A DNA stretch of 64,000 nt from G963662655 sp963666875 (GTDB lineage Bacteria > Cloacimonadota > Cloacimonadia > Cloacimonadales > JAIOQZ01): assembly GCA_963666875.2 (NCBI GenBank), contig CAXXPU010000006.1, positions 1 through 64,000 of the forward strand. The letters are read 5' to 3'. Of this stretch, positions 1 through 9,828 are shown piece after piece. The notes below the pieces were generated by a model. The model was not told the origin of the DNA and searched no databases. It was given only the letters and a program-made list of their open reading frames with translations. Every line of letters begins with the position of its first letter. Position 1 is the stretch's first letter. The translations under genes were made by a program, and so were the position numbers.

Positions 1-271
1 CGATGATGTTGCCATCGACTCTGAACACCTTCGCGGCAGCTTCGGTATTGGTGCCCGACCAGTAGAAATTGTATGTATTGCTCGACATAACCGCTTCAAT
101 CAATATCTCGGTGCCGGGCAGGATTGTCAGTGTGGCACCTTCATGCACATACACATTCTCTCCTTCCACAATATAGGGATTATCTTCTGGACTCCATACA
201 GTGTCGTCGTAGATGTGGAGCGCGTGCAACAGTGTGATTGAGAGTACGAGAATAAGCAGTGTTCGTTTCAT
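1..271 (-). CDS. Secreted beta-helix family protein, N-terminal fragment (runs off window)
   Basis: The reading frame starts with ATG at 271 and continues past base 1, so only about the first 90 residues are visible. It opens with a signal peptide (MKRTLLILVLSITLLHA) and then HIYDDTVW, NPYIVEGENVYVHEGATLTILPGTEI. This is clearly paralogous to the two genes upstream (starts at 2508 and 4741), which share the same signal peptide and the LTILPG entry into a right-handed beta-helix. The protein is presumably exported and anchored or released through a C-terminal sorting domain that lies outside the window. The visible part diverges from its neighbours after about residue 45. The family assignment is by similarity to the neighbours; no enzymatic role can be named. 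Confidence 0.85.
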   Translation of the reverse strand, partial: MKRTLLILVLSITLLHALHIYDDTVWSPEDNPYIVEGENVYVHEGATLTILPGTEILIEAVMSSNTYNFYWSGTNTEAAAKVFRVDGNII

Positions 272-413
272 TTGGGCCTCCAACTCCCCCAAACCCCCTC
301 TTGGAATCAAGAGGGGGCTTAAGGAAGGTTTTCACGTCGTTAACAGTTTATCGTCAAACATCTTACCCTTGCCAAATCCCTCTCTTCATCCGAAGAGAGG
401 GATTTAGGGAGAG
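272..413. repeat. 142-bp intergenic spacer repeat, copy 1, with two hairpins
   Basis: This spacer lies between the stop of the broken gene 414-2508 and the start of the partial gene at 271. It matches the spacers at 2509-2650 and 4742-4883 in length (142 bp each) and at nearly every base. It contains a 10-bp stem with a GAAT loop (about 294-317) and a 13-bp stem (about 374-405) just after the upstream stop codon on the minus strand. The second hairpin may act as a transcription terminator or mRNA-end stabiliser, but neither has a clear T-run. The G-rich palindromes resemble REP-type elements. Confidence 0.9.
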
Positions 414-2508
414 TTATTTCAAAAGAAGCATCTTCTGTGCCTTCGATTTCCCGCAGGATTCGAGTCGGTACAGATAGATACCTGACGATACGCTCTTGCC
501 ATACTTGTTGTCACCGTCCCAGACAGCTTTTATTGCGTTCCGGCTTCGAGGTGGTCGTTCACCAACGTTTTCACGAGCTGTCCCTTGATGTTATAGACCT
601 TCAACTCGACCTTGTCGTCCTTCGGGATCGAATACGCGATCGTCGTGGTAGGATTGAAGGGGTTGGGCGTGTTCTGCTCCATGGTGATGGTATATTGCTG
701 AATGAGGTTGTCGTAGTCGTGTGCTTCGAGGCTTTGCATGGTGATGTTGCGGTAGGTCGGCGATCCCTGCTCGACCACGATACCGGTGACCTGCTGGTCG
801 TCGTAGTACATGCGCTCGATGTTGAGCGTGAAGGTACCGGGTCCGGTCAGGATGCGGAACCAGCCGGTCGAGTCGCTCCACTCGGGGAACTGCACGCCAT
901 CGACGGTGATCTTCGCGATATCGAGCGGGGTTTCACCATCCTCTTCGTACACATAGCCCTCGATGCCGCCCCAGAAGGGTGCACCATACTCGAATGCTCC
1001 GATATCGATGGTGGCTACGCCGTCGCCGTCACCGTCCCATACGCGTACGTTGCCAAGGATGTCCGTAGGTGGATAGTCCCCATCCGGCATACCGGCATCG
1101 ATGCACGGGCTGCCCTCCGCCAGGCTGTAGTCGCCTACGAATGGATTCGCGAACATAGGATCTTCACCGTAGATGTTACCGCCGCCGTCGGTTGCGAATG
1201 CGGGAAATGGGTGATTCATGAAATTGTAGCTGAGAACTGTTTCCGGGCCACCCGCTCCCATAATTTCTTCTGTCGAACACAGGATATTATTGTAAACATC
1301 GAAATCGTAATGCATCGACGCGATGCAGCTATTGTTGCTCGAATGAAACGTGTTATTGTACAGGACGCCCGAGTCAGCTGCGAACAATTCCGGATAGCCT
1401 GTAAACAAATTATTATATATACACGAAATGGGTTATCGGATTCATAAAAGAACCAGTTGCTTGACGTGTAAACAACGTTGTTGCACACGATCGTCGAATC
1501 GGCGTTATCATCGTCAATATCGACATTTCCATAGAAGAAATTATCGGATATGACGTGATAATCTGTACATGACGTTGTCATGGGATTGCCGGTAGATGAG
1601 TCGTAAATGTAATTCTTCCTGGAGTAGCTCATGTTATCTGGATATCCACCACCTCCACATGCGCTCCAGTTAATAAACACTCCGCCATATACGCACCTGA
1701 ACGATTGGTTTCTTTGGGAATCCTCCTCTTCTGGAAGAACCAAGTCGTAATCTTCGTATTTGTTATGATAATTAAATACCCTCTGATTGATTAGTTCCCC
1801 TCCCTGGTATGAACCCGATCCGAATGGGAATGAGATATTGATAAAGCGACATCTCGCAACAATAAGCTGAGGTCTTATCTCGGTATCTGAAATGCCAATA
1901 GCAATGATTCCCAAATAACAGCTATTATAAACAAATTGAGCTTCCTCAGTCGCCTCGAATGTACAGCTATAGATCATGGTATCATTTTGATGATTGTTGT
2001 ATGTAATTCCTGTCTGGCAATTCGTGAAGGAGCAGTACTCGATTCGAGGATCGCCATTATCGACACATATTGCACCAACAGTATCTAGTCCGTCAGGATA
2101 TATGTTTTGATAGGCACTATAAAACTCGCAATGTTTGAAAACAGGTGCTTCTGCACCTTCAAGAATAAATATCCCTCCCCAAGCGTAGCCTTCCGTATCG
2201 GGATAACGTGTGAACATGATCGGTTCTTCTTCGGTACCGATTGCTACTATTTTGCCTGTGACATGGAAAATCTTGGCATCCGCCTCACCGCTGTTGTTTA
2301 CTCTGAAATTAGTGTAACCAGTAGATGGCATTGCCTTTATATGTATCTCGCACCCGGGAAGAATCGTCAGGGTAGCGTTGGAATGCACATAGACATTTTC
2401 TTCGAAGATGTACGGATTTCCTCTTCGATCCCAAACTGTGTCCTCGTAGATATGGAGTGCGTTCAGGATTGAGATTGAGAGTATGAGGATGAGCAGCGTT
2501 CGTTTCAC
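414..2508 (-). pseudogene. Secreted beta-helix/sorting-domain protein, broken by two 2-bp insertions
   Basis: This is a close paralogue of the intact gene 2651-4741. It starts at GTG 2508 (the neighbour has ATG) with the same signal peptide, then a beta-helix region, a carboxypeptidase-regulatory-like domain (GGIEGYVYEEDGETPLDIAK) and the NPFNPTTTIAYSI sorting domain. Two frame breaks are visible. An extra TA lies in an AT run at about 1411-1421, so the frame passes from NPFRVY into nonsense while the correct frame resumes as NNLFTGYPEL. Two extra bases at about 533-546 create a TAA at 530-532 within the last domain, after which the conserved ending continues in another frame to 414. Removing four bases gives 2,091 nt, exactly the length of the intact paralogue. 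It could be a recent pseudogene, a phase-variable gene or an assembly error. Confidence 0.85.
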
Positions 2509-2650
2509 TGGAGCCTCCAACTCCCCCAAACCCCCTCTTGGAATCAAGAGGGGGCTTAAGGAAGGTTTTCACGTCGTTAACAGTTTATCGTCAAACATCT
2601 TACCCTTGCCAAGTCCCTCTCTTCATCCGAAGAGAGGGATTTAGGGAGAG
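2509..2650. repeat. 142-bp intergenic spacer repeat, copy 2
   Basis: This copy is almost identical to those at 272-413 and 4742-4883, differing at only a few bases. It has the same two hairpins, one just behind the stop codon of the gene ending at 2651 and one just ahead of the GTG start at 2508. Together with the conserved 3' and 5' gene ends it forms a repeated unit through which neighbouring genes could recombine. Confidence 0.9.
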
Positions 2651-4741
2651 TTATTTCAAAAGAAGCATCTTCTGTGCCTTCGTCTTCCCGCAAGACTCGA
2701 GTCGGTACAGATAGATACCTGACGATACGCTCTTGCCATACTTGTTGTCACCGTCCCAGACAGCCTTATACCTGCCGGCTTCGAGGTGATCGTTCACCAG
2801 CGTTTTCACAAGCTGTCCCTTGATGTTATAGACCTTCAACTCGACCTTGTCGTCCTTCGGGATCGAGAACGAGATCGTCGTGGTTGGATTGAAGGGATTG
2901 GGCGTGTTCTGCTCCATGGTGATGGTATATTGCTGAATGAGGTTGTCGTAGTCGTGTGCTTCGAGGCTTTGCATGGTGATGTTGCGGTAGGTCGGCGATC
3001 CCTGCTCGACCACGATACCGGTGACCTGCTGGTCGTCGTAGTACATGCGCTCGATGTTGAGCGTGAAGGTACCGGGTCCGGTCAGGATGCGGAACCAACC
3101 GGTCGAGTCGCTCCACTCGGGGAACTGCACGCCATCGACGGTGATCTTCGCGATATCGAGCGGGGTTTCGCCGTCTTCCTCGTACACGTAGCCTTCGATG
3201 CCGCCCCAGAATGGCGCACCATACTCGAACGCACCGATATCGATGGTAGCAGTACCGTCGCCATCACCATCCCAGACACGGACGTTACCCAGAATATCCG
3301 TTGGCGGGTAGTCCCCATCCGGCATACCGGCGTCGATGCACGGGCTGCCCTCCGCCAGGCTGTAGTCGCCGTTCAGCGTATCCGCGAACATGGGGTCGTC
3401 GCCGAAGATGTTGCCGCCGCCGTCGGTTGCAAATGAGGGAAATGGATGGTTCATGAAATTGTAGCTGAGAACAGTTGCTGGTCCACCCGCCGACATGATT
3501 TCGTCTATCGCACACAGGATATTATTGTAAACGTCGAAGTCGTAATCCAAAGCTGCGAGGCAGCTATTGTTGTGCCTCGAAAGCAGTGTGTTGTTGTGCA
3601 GGATGCCTGGATGGCATGCGCGCAGTTTCGGATAACCGGTAAACAAATTGTTGTATACATGAAAGGGATTCTCGGGTTCATAAAAGGCCCAGTCGGTTGA
3701 TACATACACTACATTATTGCACACGATCGTCGAATCGGCAAAACGATCGTCAATATCAACATTTCCATAGAAGATATTATCGGATATGACATGGCTATTT
3801 ACACTGTAAGTTGTCATTGGGTTTCCCGATGATGTGTTATAGATATAGTTTTTCCTGAAGCAGCTCATATTGTCGGATTCTCCTCCACCTCCGCTTTCGC
3901 TCCAGTTGATGAAAACACTACCATATACACTTTTATAAGGTTGGTTTCTTTGTCGCCTGTCATCTTCAAGAACTATATCATAATCTTCGAAATTAGCATG
4001 ATAATTATATGCCCATTGATTAGTTAAGCCTCCACCCTGGTATGATCCCGATCCGAAAGGAAACGAAATATTGATAAAACGATTTCGAGCAACGATGAGC
4101 TGAGGCATTACATCGTTATCCGAAGAACCGGTAGCAATGATTCCCAAATAACGGCTATCATCTGAAAATTGAGCTTCTTCGGTTGCCTCGAAGATGCAGC
4201 CATAAATCATGGTATCATTTTGAAGACTGTAGCAAGTAATTCCTGTCTGGCAATTCGTAAAGGAGCAGTACTCGATTCGAGGATCACCACTATCGACACA
4301 TATTGCACCAACAGTATCTAATCCTCCCGGATAAATGTTCTGATAGGCACTATAAAACTCGCAATGTTTGAAAACAGGTGCTTCTGCACCTTCAAGAATA
4401 AATATCCCCCCCCAAGCGTAGCCTTCCGTATCGGGATAACGTGTGAACATGATCGGTTCTTCCTCGGTACCGATCGCTACGATCTTGCCCGTTACATGGA
4501 AAATCTTGGCATCCGCCTCACCGCTGTTGTTTACTCTGAAATTAGTGTAACCAGTAGATGGCATTGCCTTTATATGTATCTCGCACCCGGGAAGAATCGT
4601 CAGGGTAGCGTTGGAATGCACATAGACATTTTCTTCGAAGATGTACGGATTTCCTCTTCGATCCCAAACCGTGTCCTCGTAGATATGGAGTGCGTTCAGG
4701 ATTGAGATTGAGAGTATGAGGATGAGCAGCGTTCGTTTCAT
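2651..4741 (-). CDS. Secreted right-handed beta-helix protein with C-terminal sorting domain
   Basis: The product has 696 residues. The start is the ATG at 4741 (MKRTLLILILSISILNA signal peptide); longer starts would run into the spacer repeat. Residues about 20-430 have the short Asn/Gly/Asp-rich turns of a parallel beta-helix (LTILPGCEIHIKA, RIEYCSFTNCQTGI, VYNNLFTGYP). About 520-610 is a carboxypeptidase-regulatory-like fold. The last 85 residues carry NTPNPFNPTTTISFSI, VYNIKGQLVKTL and SSGIYLYRLESCGK...LLLK, the sorting domain of FCB-group exported proteins that is usually linked to type IX secretion. A cell-surface adhesin or passenger role is inferred; no catalytic motif is seen. It is the intact member of a tandem family, and its 3' end is nearly identical to that of the 4884-9626 gene. 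Confidence 0.93.
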   Translation of the reverse strand: MKRTLLILILSISILNALHIYEDTVWDRRGNPYIFEENVYVHSNATLTILPGCEIHIKAMPSTGYTNFRVNNSGEADAKIFHVTGKIVAIGTEEEPIMFTRYPDTEGYAWGGIFILEGAEAPVFKHCEFYSAYQNIYPGGLDTVGAICVDSGDPRIEYCSFTNCQTGITCYSLQNDTMIYGCIFEATEEAQFSDDSRYLGIIATGSSDNDVMPQLIVARNRFINISFPFGSGSYQGGGLTNQWAYNYHANFEDYDIVLEDDRRQRNQPYKSVYGSVFINWSESGGGGESDNMSCFRKNYIYNTSSGNPMTTYSVNSHVISDNIFYGNVDIDDRFADSTIVCNNVVYVSTDWAFYEPENPFHVYNNLFTGYPKLRACHPGILHNNTLLSRHNNSCLAALDYDFDVYNNILCAIDEIMSAGGPATVLSYNFMNHPFPSFATDGGGNIFGDDPMFADTLNGDYSLAEGSPCIDAGMPDGDYPPTDILGNVRVWDGDGDGTATIDIGAFEYGAPFWGGIEGYVYEEDGETPLDIAKITVDGVQFPEWSDSTGWFRILTGPGTFTLNIERMYYDDQQVTGIVVEQGSPTYRNITMQSLEAHDYDNLIQQYTITMEQNTPNPFNPTTTISFSIPKDDKVELKVYNIKGQLVKTLVNDHLEAGRYKAVWDGDNKYGKSVSSGIYLYRLESCGKTKAQKMLLLK

Positions 4742-4883
4742 TGGAGCCTCCAGCTCCCCCAAACCCCCTCTTGGAATCAAGAGGGGGCTTAAGGAAGGTT
4801 TTCACGTCGTTAACAGTTTATCGTCAAACATCTTACCCTTGCCAAGTCCCTCTCTTCATCCGAAGAGAGGGATTTAGGGAGAG
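4742..4883. repeat. 142-bp intergenic spacer repeat, copy 3
   Basis: This is the third near-identical copy of the spacer, between the stop of the 1,580-aa gene at 4884 and the start at 4741. The two hairpins are conserved. Its presence after a gene whose body is unrelated to the shorter paralogues suggests that the spacer plus flanking gene ends spread as a unit. Confidence 0.9.
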
Positions 4884-7800
4884 TTATTTCAAAAGAAGCA
4901 TCTTCTGTGCCTTCGATTTCCCGCAGGATTCGAGTCGGTACAGATAGATACCTGACGATACGCTCTTGCCATACTTGTTGTCACCGTCCCAGACAGCCTT
5001 ATGCCTGCCGGCTTCAAGGTGGTCGTTTACCAGCGTTTTCACAAGCTGTCCCTTGATGTTATAGACCTTCAACTCGACCTTGTCGTCCTTCGGGATCGAG
5101 AACGAGATCGTCGTGGTAGGATTGAAGGGGTTGGGATAGTTCGCGTCAAGTGAAAACGTGTAGGACGGTGCTTGCGATGTCTCGACTTCTCCATTCAGTG
5201 TCATACGCAGATTGCGCATGTATTCGAGATATTCCTCGTATGTCTCTGTCCTAACCGTACATTTTTGCGGCAGAGCTCGCGTACCTTCTTCGGCGAGCTG
5301 TACGTAGCAATAACCCTGCGTTGCCAGCGCAACGACGCTGTCCATCTTCGTATCGGGTGACGCGATCGTATCCTCAAGCCGTTCGATCACATCGAGATAT
5401 TTTTCTTCATAGAGATACGATTGTGTGACGACGTACTCTTTCTCTTTGTAGAGATCGGGGTAATCCTCCGAAACCAACGCATCAAGCCTCGCTCGCAGAG
5501 CCTCGTAATCCTGATCTGTCTCCGATTCGATGTAGAGAAAATAAATCAGTGCAGATACAGAATAAGACGATTCGGGATAATTCGTTACCAAATTCGAGAA
5601 GGTGAATTCTGCGCTCGTGTAACTTCCGTCCTTGTATTCGTCAACACCGAAGTAATACAGGGATTTCGGATCCGACAACAAGCCGTCTCCGAAATCGAAC
5701 GAGCTTATCGAAGGATAAAACCGGGCTGGATCATTATGCGGTATCGTATTCCCCGACACATCGGCAACATCGAATACATTGTGATCCAATCGAGCTAATA
5801 AGAATCGATCCATTTGACTCGCAGACCATAGATCCGGAGGGTCCGGAATCGGGAAGAAATCATATTCGGTATCAACCAGAGTATTATTTCCTCCGGTCAT
5901 ACTATTGAACACATCGAGATAGCCTATAATTTCGGCACCTCCATTATTTTCGAAATAATTGTCCTTCATTTGCTGGAATTGACCCTTGTAGGACCAAATA
6001 GCATTTCGTCCATTCCTTATAAAGTCGTTGTTGTAAATCCGGACATACTGATCGAACAGATACAATGCCTCGTACTCGTTGATCTCAAACCAACAATCCA
6101 TGATGACAGATTCCTGATCCACACCGTATATCGATCCCTCGATGGCAACGTCATTGCCAAAGAAGTTGCAACTTCCTTCAGAAACATAGTCTTCATATAA
6201 CGAGCGGTAATATCCACCAATATTCATGAAACTATTTCTGTAGGAGATCGCCACTTCGTTATTCTCAAACCAGTAGTTGTTGATCTTCTCGGCCTCATCC
6301 GTATCCGCATCTTTGATCACAACTGCGTATTGGTTGCCGTCGAAAACTGCGTTTTCGGGGTTGCCACCATTATCTTCGACATAAATCTCAACATCGTCAA
6401 CACGATTTGCGTAAACACCATACACGCAGTTTACGAACGATGAAGCATTGATCGAGAGCTTCTTGACGCCTTCTGCTCTCACACCATATGTACAGTCGTC
6501 GATATGACAATTCTGCAACTTGATCCAACACAGATCATTCTGGTTTCCGGTGAAACGCAGCATTTCGACTCCCGCTACATTCCAGTCAATCAAGAGTTTT
6601 GGGAAATGAGTGGGTGGATCGAACATGATTCCTTTCCAGCGCTCATCTGAAGAGGCAATCGTGACATTATATATATAATCCGTATGCTCACCATCAGATT
6701 TCATATCTCCGCCACCGTCAATGACGATTTGGTCGGCCGGGAGGTCGTTAACCTCGTCCTTGGCCTTGGAGCCGGTGATGGTTACGCCTTCGCAGGAAAG
6801 CAGGAGCGTGCTGTTCAAGGTCATGTGCAGGATTCCATGCGACATGAAGATATTGGAGCCTGCCCTCATCGCGATAACGCCATTCTCAACGTCAAGTTCG
6901 ACGCCTTGCTCCAGGCTGAGAGTACCCGCAATATCTACGATTGTGGCCGAGTTTTCCGGTACAAGCGTTGCGCCGGTTCTGAACGTCAGCTTTCCACCGG
7001 ATGCAACTTCAAGCGCGGTTCCGGTACGATTGATATCGATGTCAGCTGTGCTGGTTTGGTTTCCCTCCGTAGGACACATGATGAGGTGTCCGCCATCGGA
7101 TACTCCTACATGACCATTTTCTCTTATGTCGAGTTTGCTGAGAACTCGCATCGTTCCACTGATCTGGATATCACCGCACATGTAATCAGCTTTTTTAACT
7201 CGTAAGGTTGCCTCAGTTCCATCCGCATTTTCATTCAAAGAGATATCTATTGCATCTCCCGCTCCCAAAGTAAGGTCACTAACCCTCATGTTGTTTTCGT
7301 CACCACCTTCAACACGACAATATGCAGGACACGGAAATGTATCGAGACCGAAACTCATCTCTGTAGTAATATTCAAGTGTCCGGCGAAGTAAAGATTGAT
7401 CGTCGCAGGATCAGGATTTTCCGATTCACTGATGCAATTACAGGAGTATGCGTTAAGGATCGAAGTGTCGGTTATTTTGAGTTGGGATCCATCATAGAGA
7501 ATCAACTCGTTCGTGAAGACTGGATGCGTTTCGATTCTCAAGATGCCGTTATTATGGATCGTAATGCTGTTGTAGCTTATGTTGGGTGTATCGATGGTAA
7601 TGTCTTCATCGGATAAAACAACGAGATCCAAATCGAAAGGAATTATCAGGGGAGATTGCTCGGGAATGCTTACATGAGATATTTCTCTTACGGATCTTTG
7701 TTCTTCATCGTCGGTATATCGAAACCCAAAAGTGTAATTTGGATGAGCTTGCAGACGCTCGAACACAACCTCATAGCTCTCGTTTCTCTCTTCGGCTACT

Positions 7801-9626
7801 CTTCTGTATCCATTCCCGAACACTGCCTCAATGTTATAATCTCCCGGTACATCGGTAATAATTACCTGATGGTTTTCAACCCAAGGATACGAGCAGTTGT
7901 TCGTTACGTCGCGCTGGAACTTACTTTTACTGGTATTCGAGATAACCGGTTCATCAAACTCGAGTCTAAATGGGTAGTTGACTGCCTCAGACGGAAGATG
8001 CCACGTATAGGAACGTACATAGCCGCGCTCTGTTCCGTAGAGTATATTGATATGGTTCTCTATCGTTTTATAGGGAGCCAATCCACCATATGAGCTGTCT
8101 TCAATTAAATGTTCGGGATTAGTCCAAGATTGATTTACTCCATTTCCCGAGCGATCGAGATTCAACATGCCGATTCGCATACCCCAGTCGTGAAAGACAT
8201 AGCCATTCTCATCATAAATCTTATGATCGTCGTAGAATAAAGGAATGCCTTCTTCTATAAAGGATACTTCATCGTGTCCTGATCGGTCTGTAGAGCATAT
8301 CGATACAACAAGAGACCGTTTCTGTTCGGGATCCTCGAAGACCAATCCATGGTTATTGGCATCGAACTGAAATTGAATGCCACCAAAGTTGGCTAAATAG
8401 CCGTAATCATGGTGGCCGATCTCACTTATCGGGCTGTTATTCATGAAGGCATAGGAGCGTCCCATATCTGTGACCTGAATCCCAGACGCACCCAAAGTCT
8501 GAAAAATCAGATTGCCTGAAAAATCAGACAGGATATCTCCATACGTGATGGTTAAGCCTACCTGATTAATTTGAGAAAGGTTATGTCCTTCGTAATCGCT
8601 TTCGCGTAAATCTCTTGGCATCCTATACATTGTCGATTCGGGTACATAGGTATATCCTGAGTAATCATAGCAAAGTGGAATACCATTATGCCCAGAATTA
8701 TCCTCGTTTATAGGCTGCTGAATTAAATTCCCGTTTACTATAATTGTATGGCCACCGGAGTCGTTGTGCGAACGCGTGGTTGCCGATAGAATGATTTCGC
8801 CAGCGGCATTGAAATCCCAGGTAACGGCTGAGAAAAAGTACTCAGCTTGCCACGGGTCTGAATTAGAAAGCCCTCCAATATTCTGCATGGAAACCGACGA
8901 TTCAATCGCTGACGGATTGCTGATGTTAATTTTGAAAAAAGACTGCAAGCCAGCCACATATAGATAATCTCCTATTGCGACAGGGGTTGAAGCGTATTCA
9001 AGAGCGAATGAACTGCTACCTACGAAGTCTCTTTCCATGTCTCGAAGATCAATTGCGGCATATACTGCTTGTTGGAAGGATGAGCCGTAGTCTGCATCGA
9101 TGATAAGCAGTAAACCGCTTTTATTTAATGCAAACAGGTAATTTACTTCATCAGAATACCTGTACAACACAGGACTAGACCAAAAACCACACCCACTGCC
9201 GTATCGTAATCCTCCAAACCATTGCTCATCTGGATACCACGATAGTAAGGAAGCCAGCTCATTTTCATCGTAGCAGATCAGGTAGTCAACAGCTGCGTTT
9301 GCTTGTATGAAGTCGTCATTCATCAATAATTGACATCCATCATAAAAATCCATTTCATATTCAGAATTGTACATTCTGAAACGATATATTTGGGGTATTA
9401 TGAAAACAGGTATTTCATCGTCCTGAGAACCAACTGCCGAGATACCGAATGTGCTGACATATGCTCTTGCGGATGGTTCGGTTGCAGATTCAACAGCTAT
9501 GACATTTCGAATTCGATCACGAAACTCCAAGACAACATCTGGATCAGGAACAGAACCAAAAGAAGCGTAGATAATGACTGGAAACAGCATTACAACAAGC
9601 ATAGCAATGATTGTGGCGCGTTTCAT
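4884..9626 (-). CDS. Giant secreted protein: N-terminal region, beta-helix, TPR-like segment, sorting domain
   Basis: The product has 1,580 residues, with a signal peptide MKRATIIAMLVVMLFPVIIYA and a GGAGGG ribosome site before the ATG at 9626. Residues about 40-620 are rich in short beta-strands with repeated questions of position and state (YLYVAGLQSFFKI, GDILSDFSGNLIFQTLG) and could form a propeller. About 680-1290 is a long parallel beta-helix (NGILRIETHPVF, GNQYAVVIKDADTDEA, NNDFIRNGRNAIW). About 1340-1480 is helical with tetratricopeptide-like spacing (YFGVDEYKDGSYTSAEFTF, ALATQGYCYVQLAEEG). The end is the sorting domain (YPNPFNPTTTISFSIPKDD...LLLK), virtually the same as in the 2651-4741 gene. 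Surface location is inferred. It is the upstream gene of the array; no transcription start was identified. Confidence 0.93.
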   Translation of the reverse strand: MKRATIIAMLVVMLFPVIIYASFGSVPDPDVVLEFRDRIRNVIAVESATEPSARAYVSTFGISAVGSQDDEIPVFIIPQIYRFRMYNSEYEMDFYDGCQLLMNDDFIQANAAVDYLICYDENELASLLSWYPDEQWFGGLRYGSGCGFWSSPVLYRYSDEVNYLFALNKSGLLLIIDADYGSSFQQAVYAAIDLRDMERDFVGSSSFALEYASTPVAIGDYLYVAGLQSFFKINISNPSAIESSVSMQNIGGLSNSDPWQAEYFFSAVTWDFNAAGEIILSATTRSHNDSGGHTIIVNGNLIQQPINEDNSGHNGIPLCYDYSGYTYVPESTMYRMPRDLRESDYEGHNLSQINQVGLTITYGDILSDFSGNLIFQTLGASGIQVTDMGRSYAFMNNSPISEIGHHDYGYLANFGGIQFQFDANNHGLVFEDPEQKRSLVVSICSTDRSGHDEVSFIEEGIPLFYDDHKIYDENGYVFHDWGMRIGMLNLDRSGNGVNQSWTNPEHLIEDSSYGGLAPYKTIENHINILYGTERGYVRSYTWHLPSEAVNYPFRLEFDEPVISNTSKSKFQRDVTNNCSYPWVENHQVIITDVPGDYNIEAVFGNGYRRVAEERNESYEVVFERLQAHPNYTFGFRYTDDEEQRSVREISHVSIPEQSPLIIPFDLDLVVLSDEDITIDTPNISYNSITIHNNGILRIETHPVFTNELILYDGSQLKITDTSILNAYSCNCISESENPDPATINLYFAGHLNITTEMSFGLDTFPCPAYCRVEGGDENNMRVSDLTLGAGDAIDISLNENADGTEATLRVKKADYMCGDIQISGTMRVLSKLDIRENGHVGVSDGGHLIMCPTEGNQTSTADIDINRTGTALEVASGGKLTFRTGATLVPENSATIVDIAGTLSLEQGVELDVENGVIAMRAGSNIFMSHGILHMTLNSTLLLSCEGVTITGSKAKDEVNDLPADQIVIDGGGDMKSDGEHTDYIYNVTIASSDERWKGIMFDPPTHFPKLLIDWNVAGVEMLRFTGNQNDLCWIKLQNCHIDDCTYGVRAEGVKKLSINASSFVNCVYGVYANRVDDVEIYVEDNGGNPENAVFDGNQYAVVIKDADTDEAEKINNYWFENNEVAISYRNSFMNIGGYYRSLYEDYVSEGSCNFFGNDVAIEGSIYGVDQESVIMDCWFEINEYEALYLFDQYVRIYNNDFIRNGRNAIWSYKGQFQQMKDNYFENNGGAEIIGYLDVFNSMTGGNNTLVDTEYDFFPIPDPPDLWSASQMDRFLLARLDHNVFDVADVSGNTIPHNDPARFYPSISSFDFGDGLLSDPKSLYYFGVDEYKDGSYTSAEFTFSNLVTNYPESSYSVSALIYFLYIESETDQDYEALRARLDALVSEDYPDLYKEKEYVVTQSYLYEEKYLDVIERLEDTIASPDTKMDSVVALATQGYCYVQLAEEGTRALPQKCTVRTETYEEYLEYMRNLRMTLNGEVETSQAPSYTFSLDANYPNPFNPTTTISFSIPKDDKVELKVYNIKGQLVKTLVNDHLEAGRHKAVWDGDNKYGKSVSSGIYLYRLESCGKSKAQKMLLLK

Positions 9627-9800
9627 ACGTCCCTCCGAGTGTTTTAGTGACCAATTCCATGCTACTATATTTTAATGTGTCAAGGATTTTAATATTCTTG
9701 AAAAAATTTTTCCATTAATGCGCCCCCTTGTATGCTATACGTATTGTTTGCTTGTTTCTTAGCCCAACAACAGGAAGATTATTGGTCGTGCCAATAGCTA

Positions 9801-9828
9801 AAAAAGGCAGGGGTATCTCCTGCCTTTA
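9801..9828 (-). terminator. Rho-independent terminator of the MoxR/VWA operon
   Basis: Read on the minus strand, AAAGGCAGG pairs with CCTGCCTTT across a short loop and is followed by a run of T. The stop codon of the 9826-10938 gene lies in the first arm, so the operon ends here. Confidence 0.8.

Noticed and set aside
272..413. The three spacer repeats as a CRISPR array
   Set aside because: Copies are 142 bp apart by whole genes, contain hairpins rather than short repeats with unique spacers, and no cas gene is present.
437..1447. Long open frame on the plus strand opposite the secreted pseudogene
   Set aside because: It mirrors the conserved gene on the other strand and carries no family motif. 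The minus-strand reading has a signal peptide and sorting domain.
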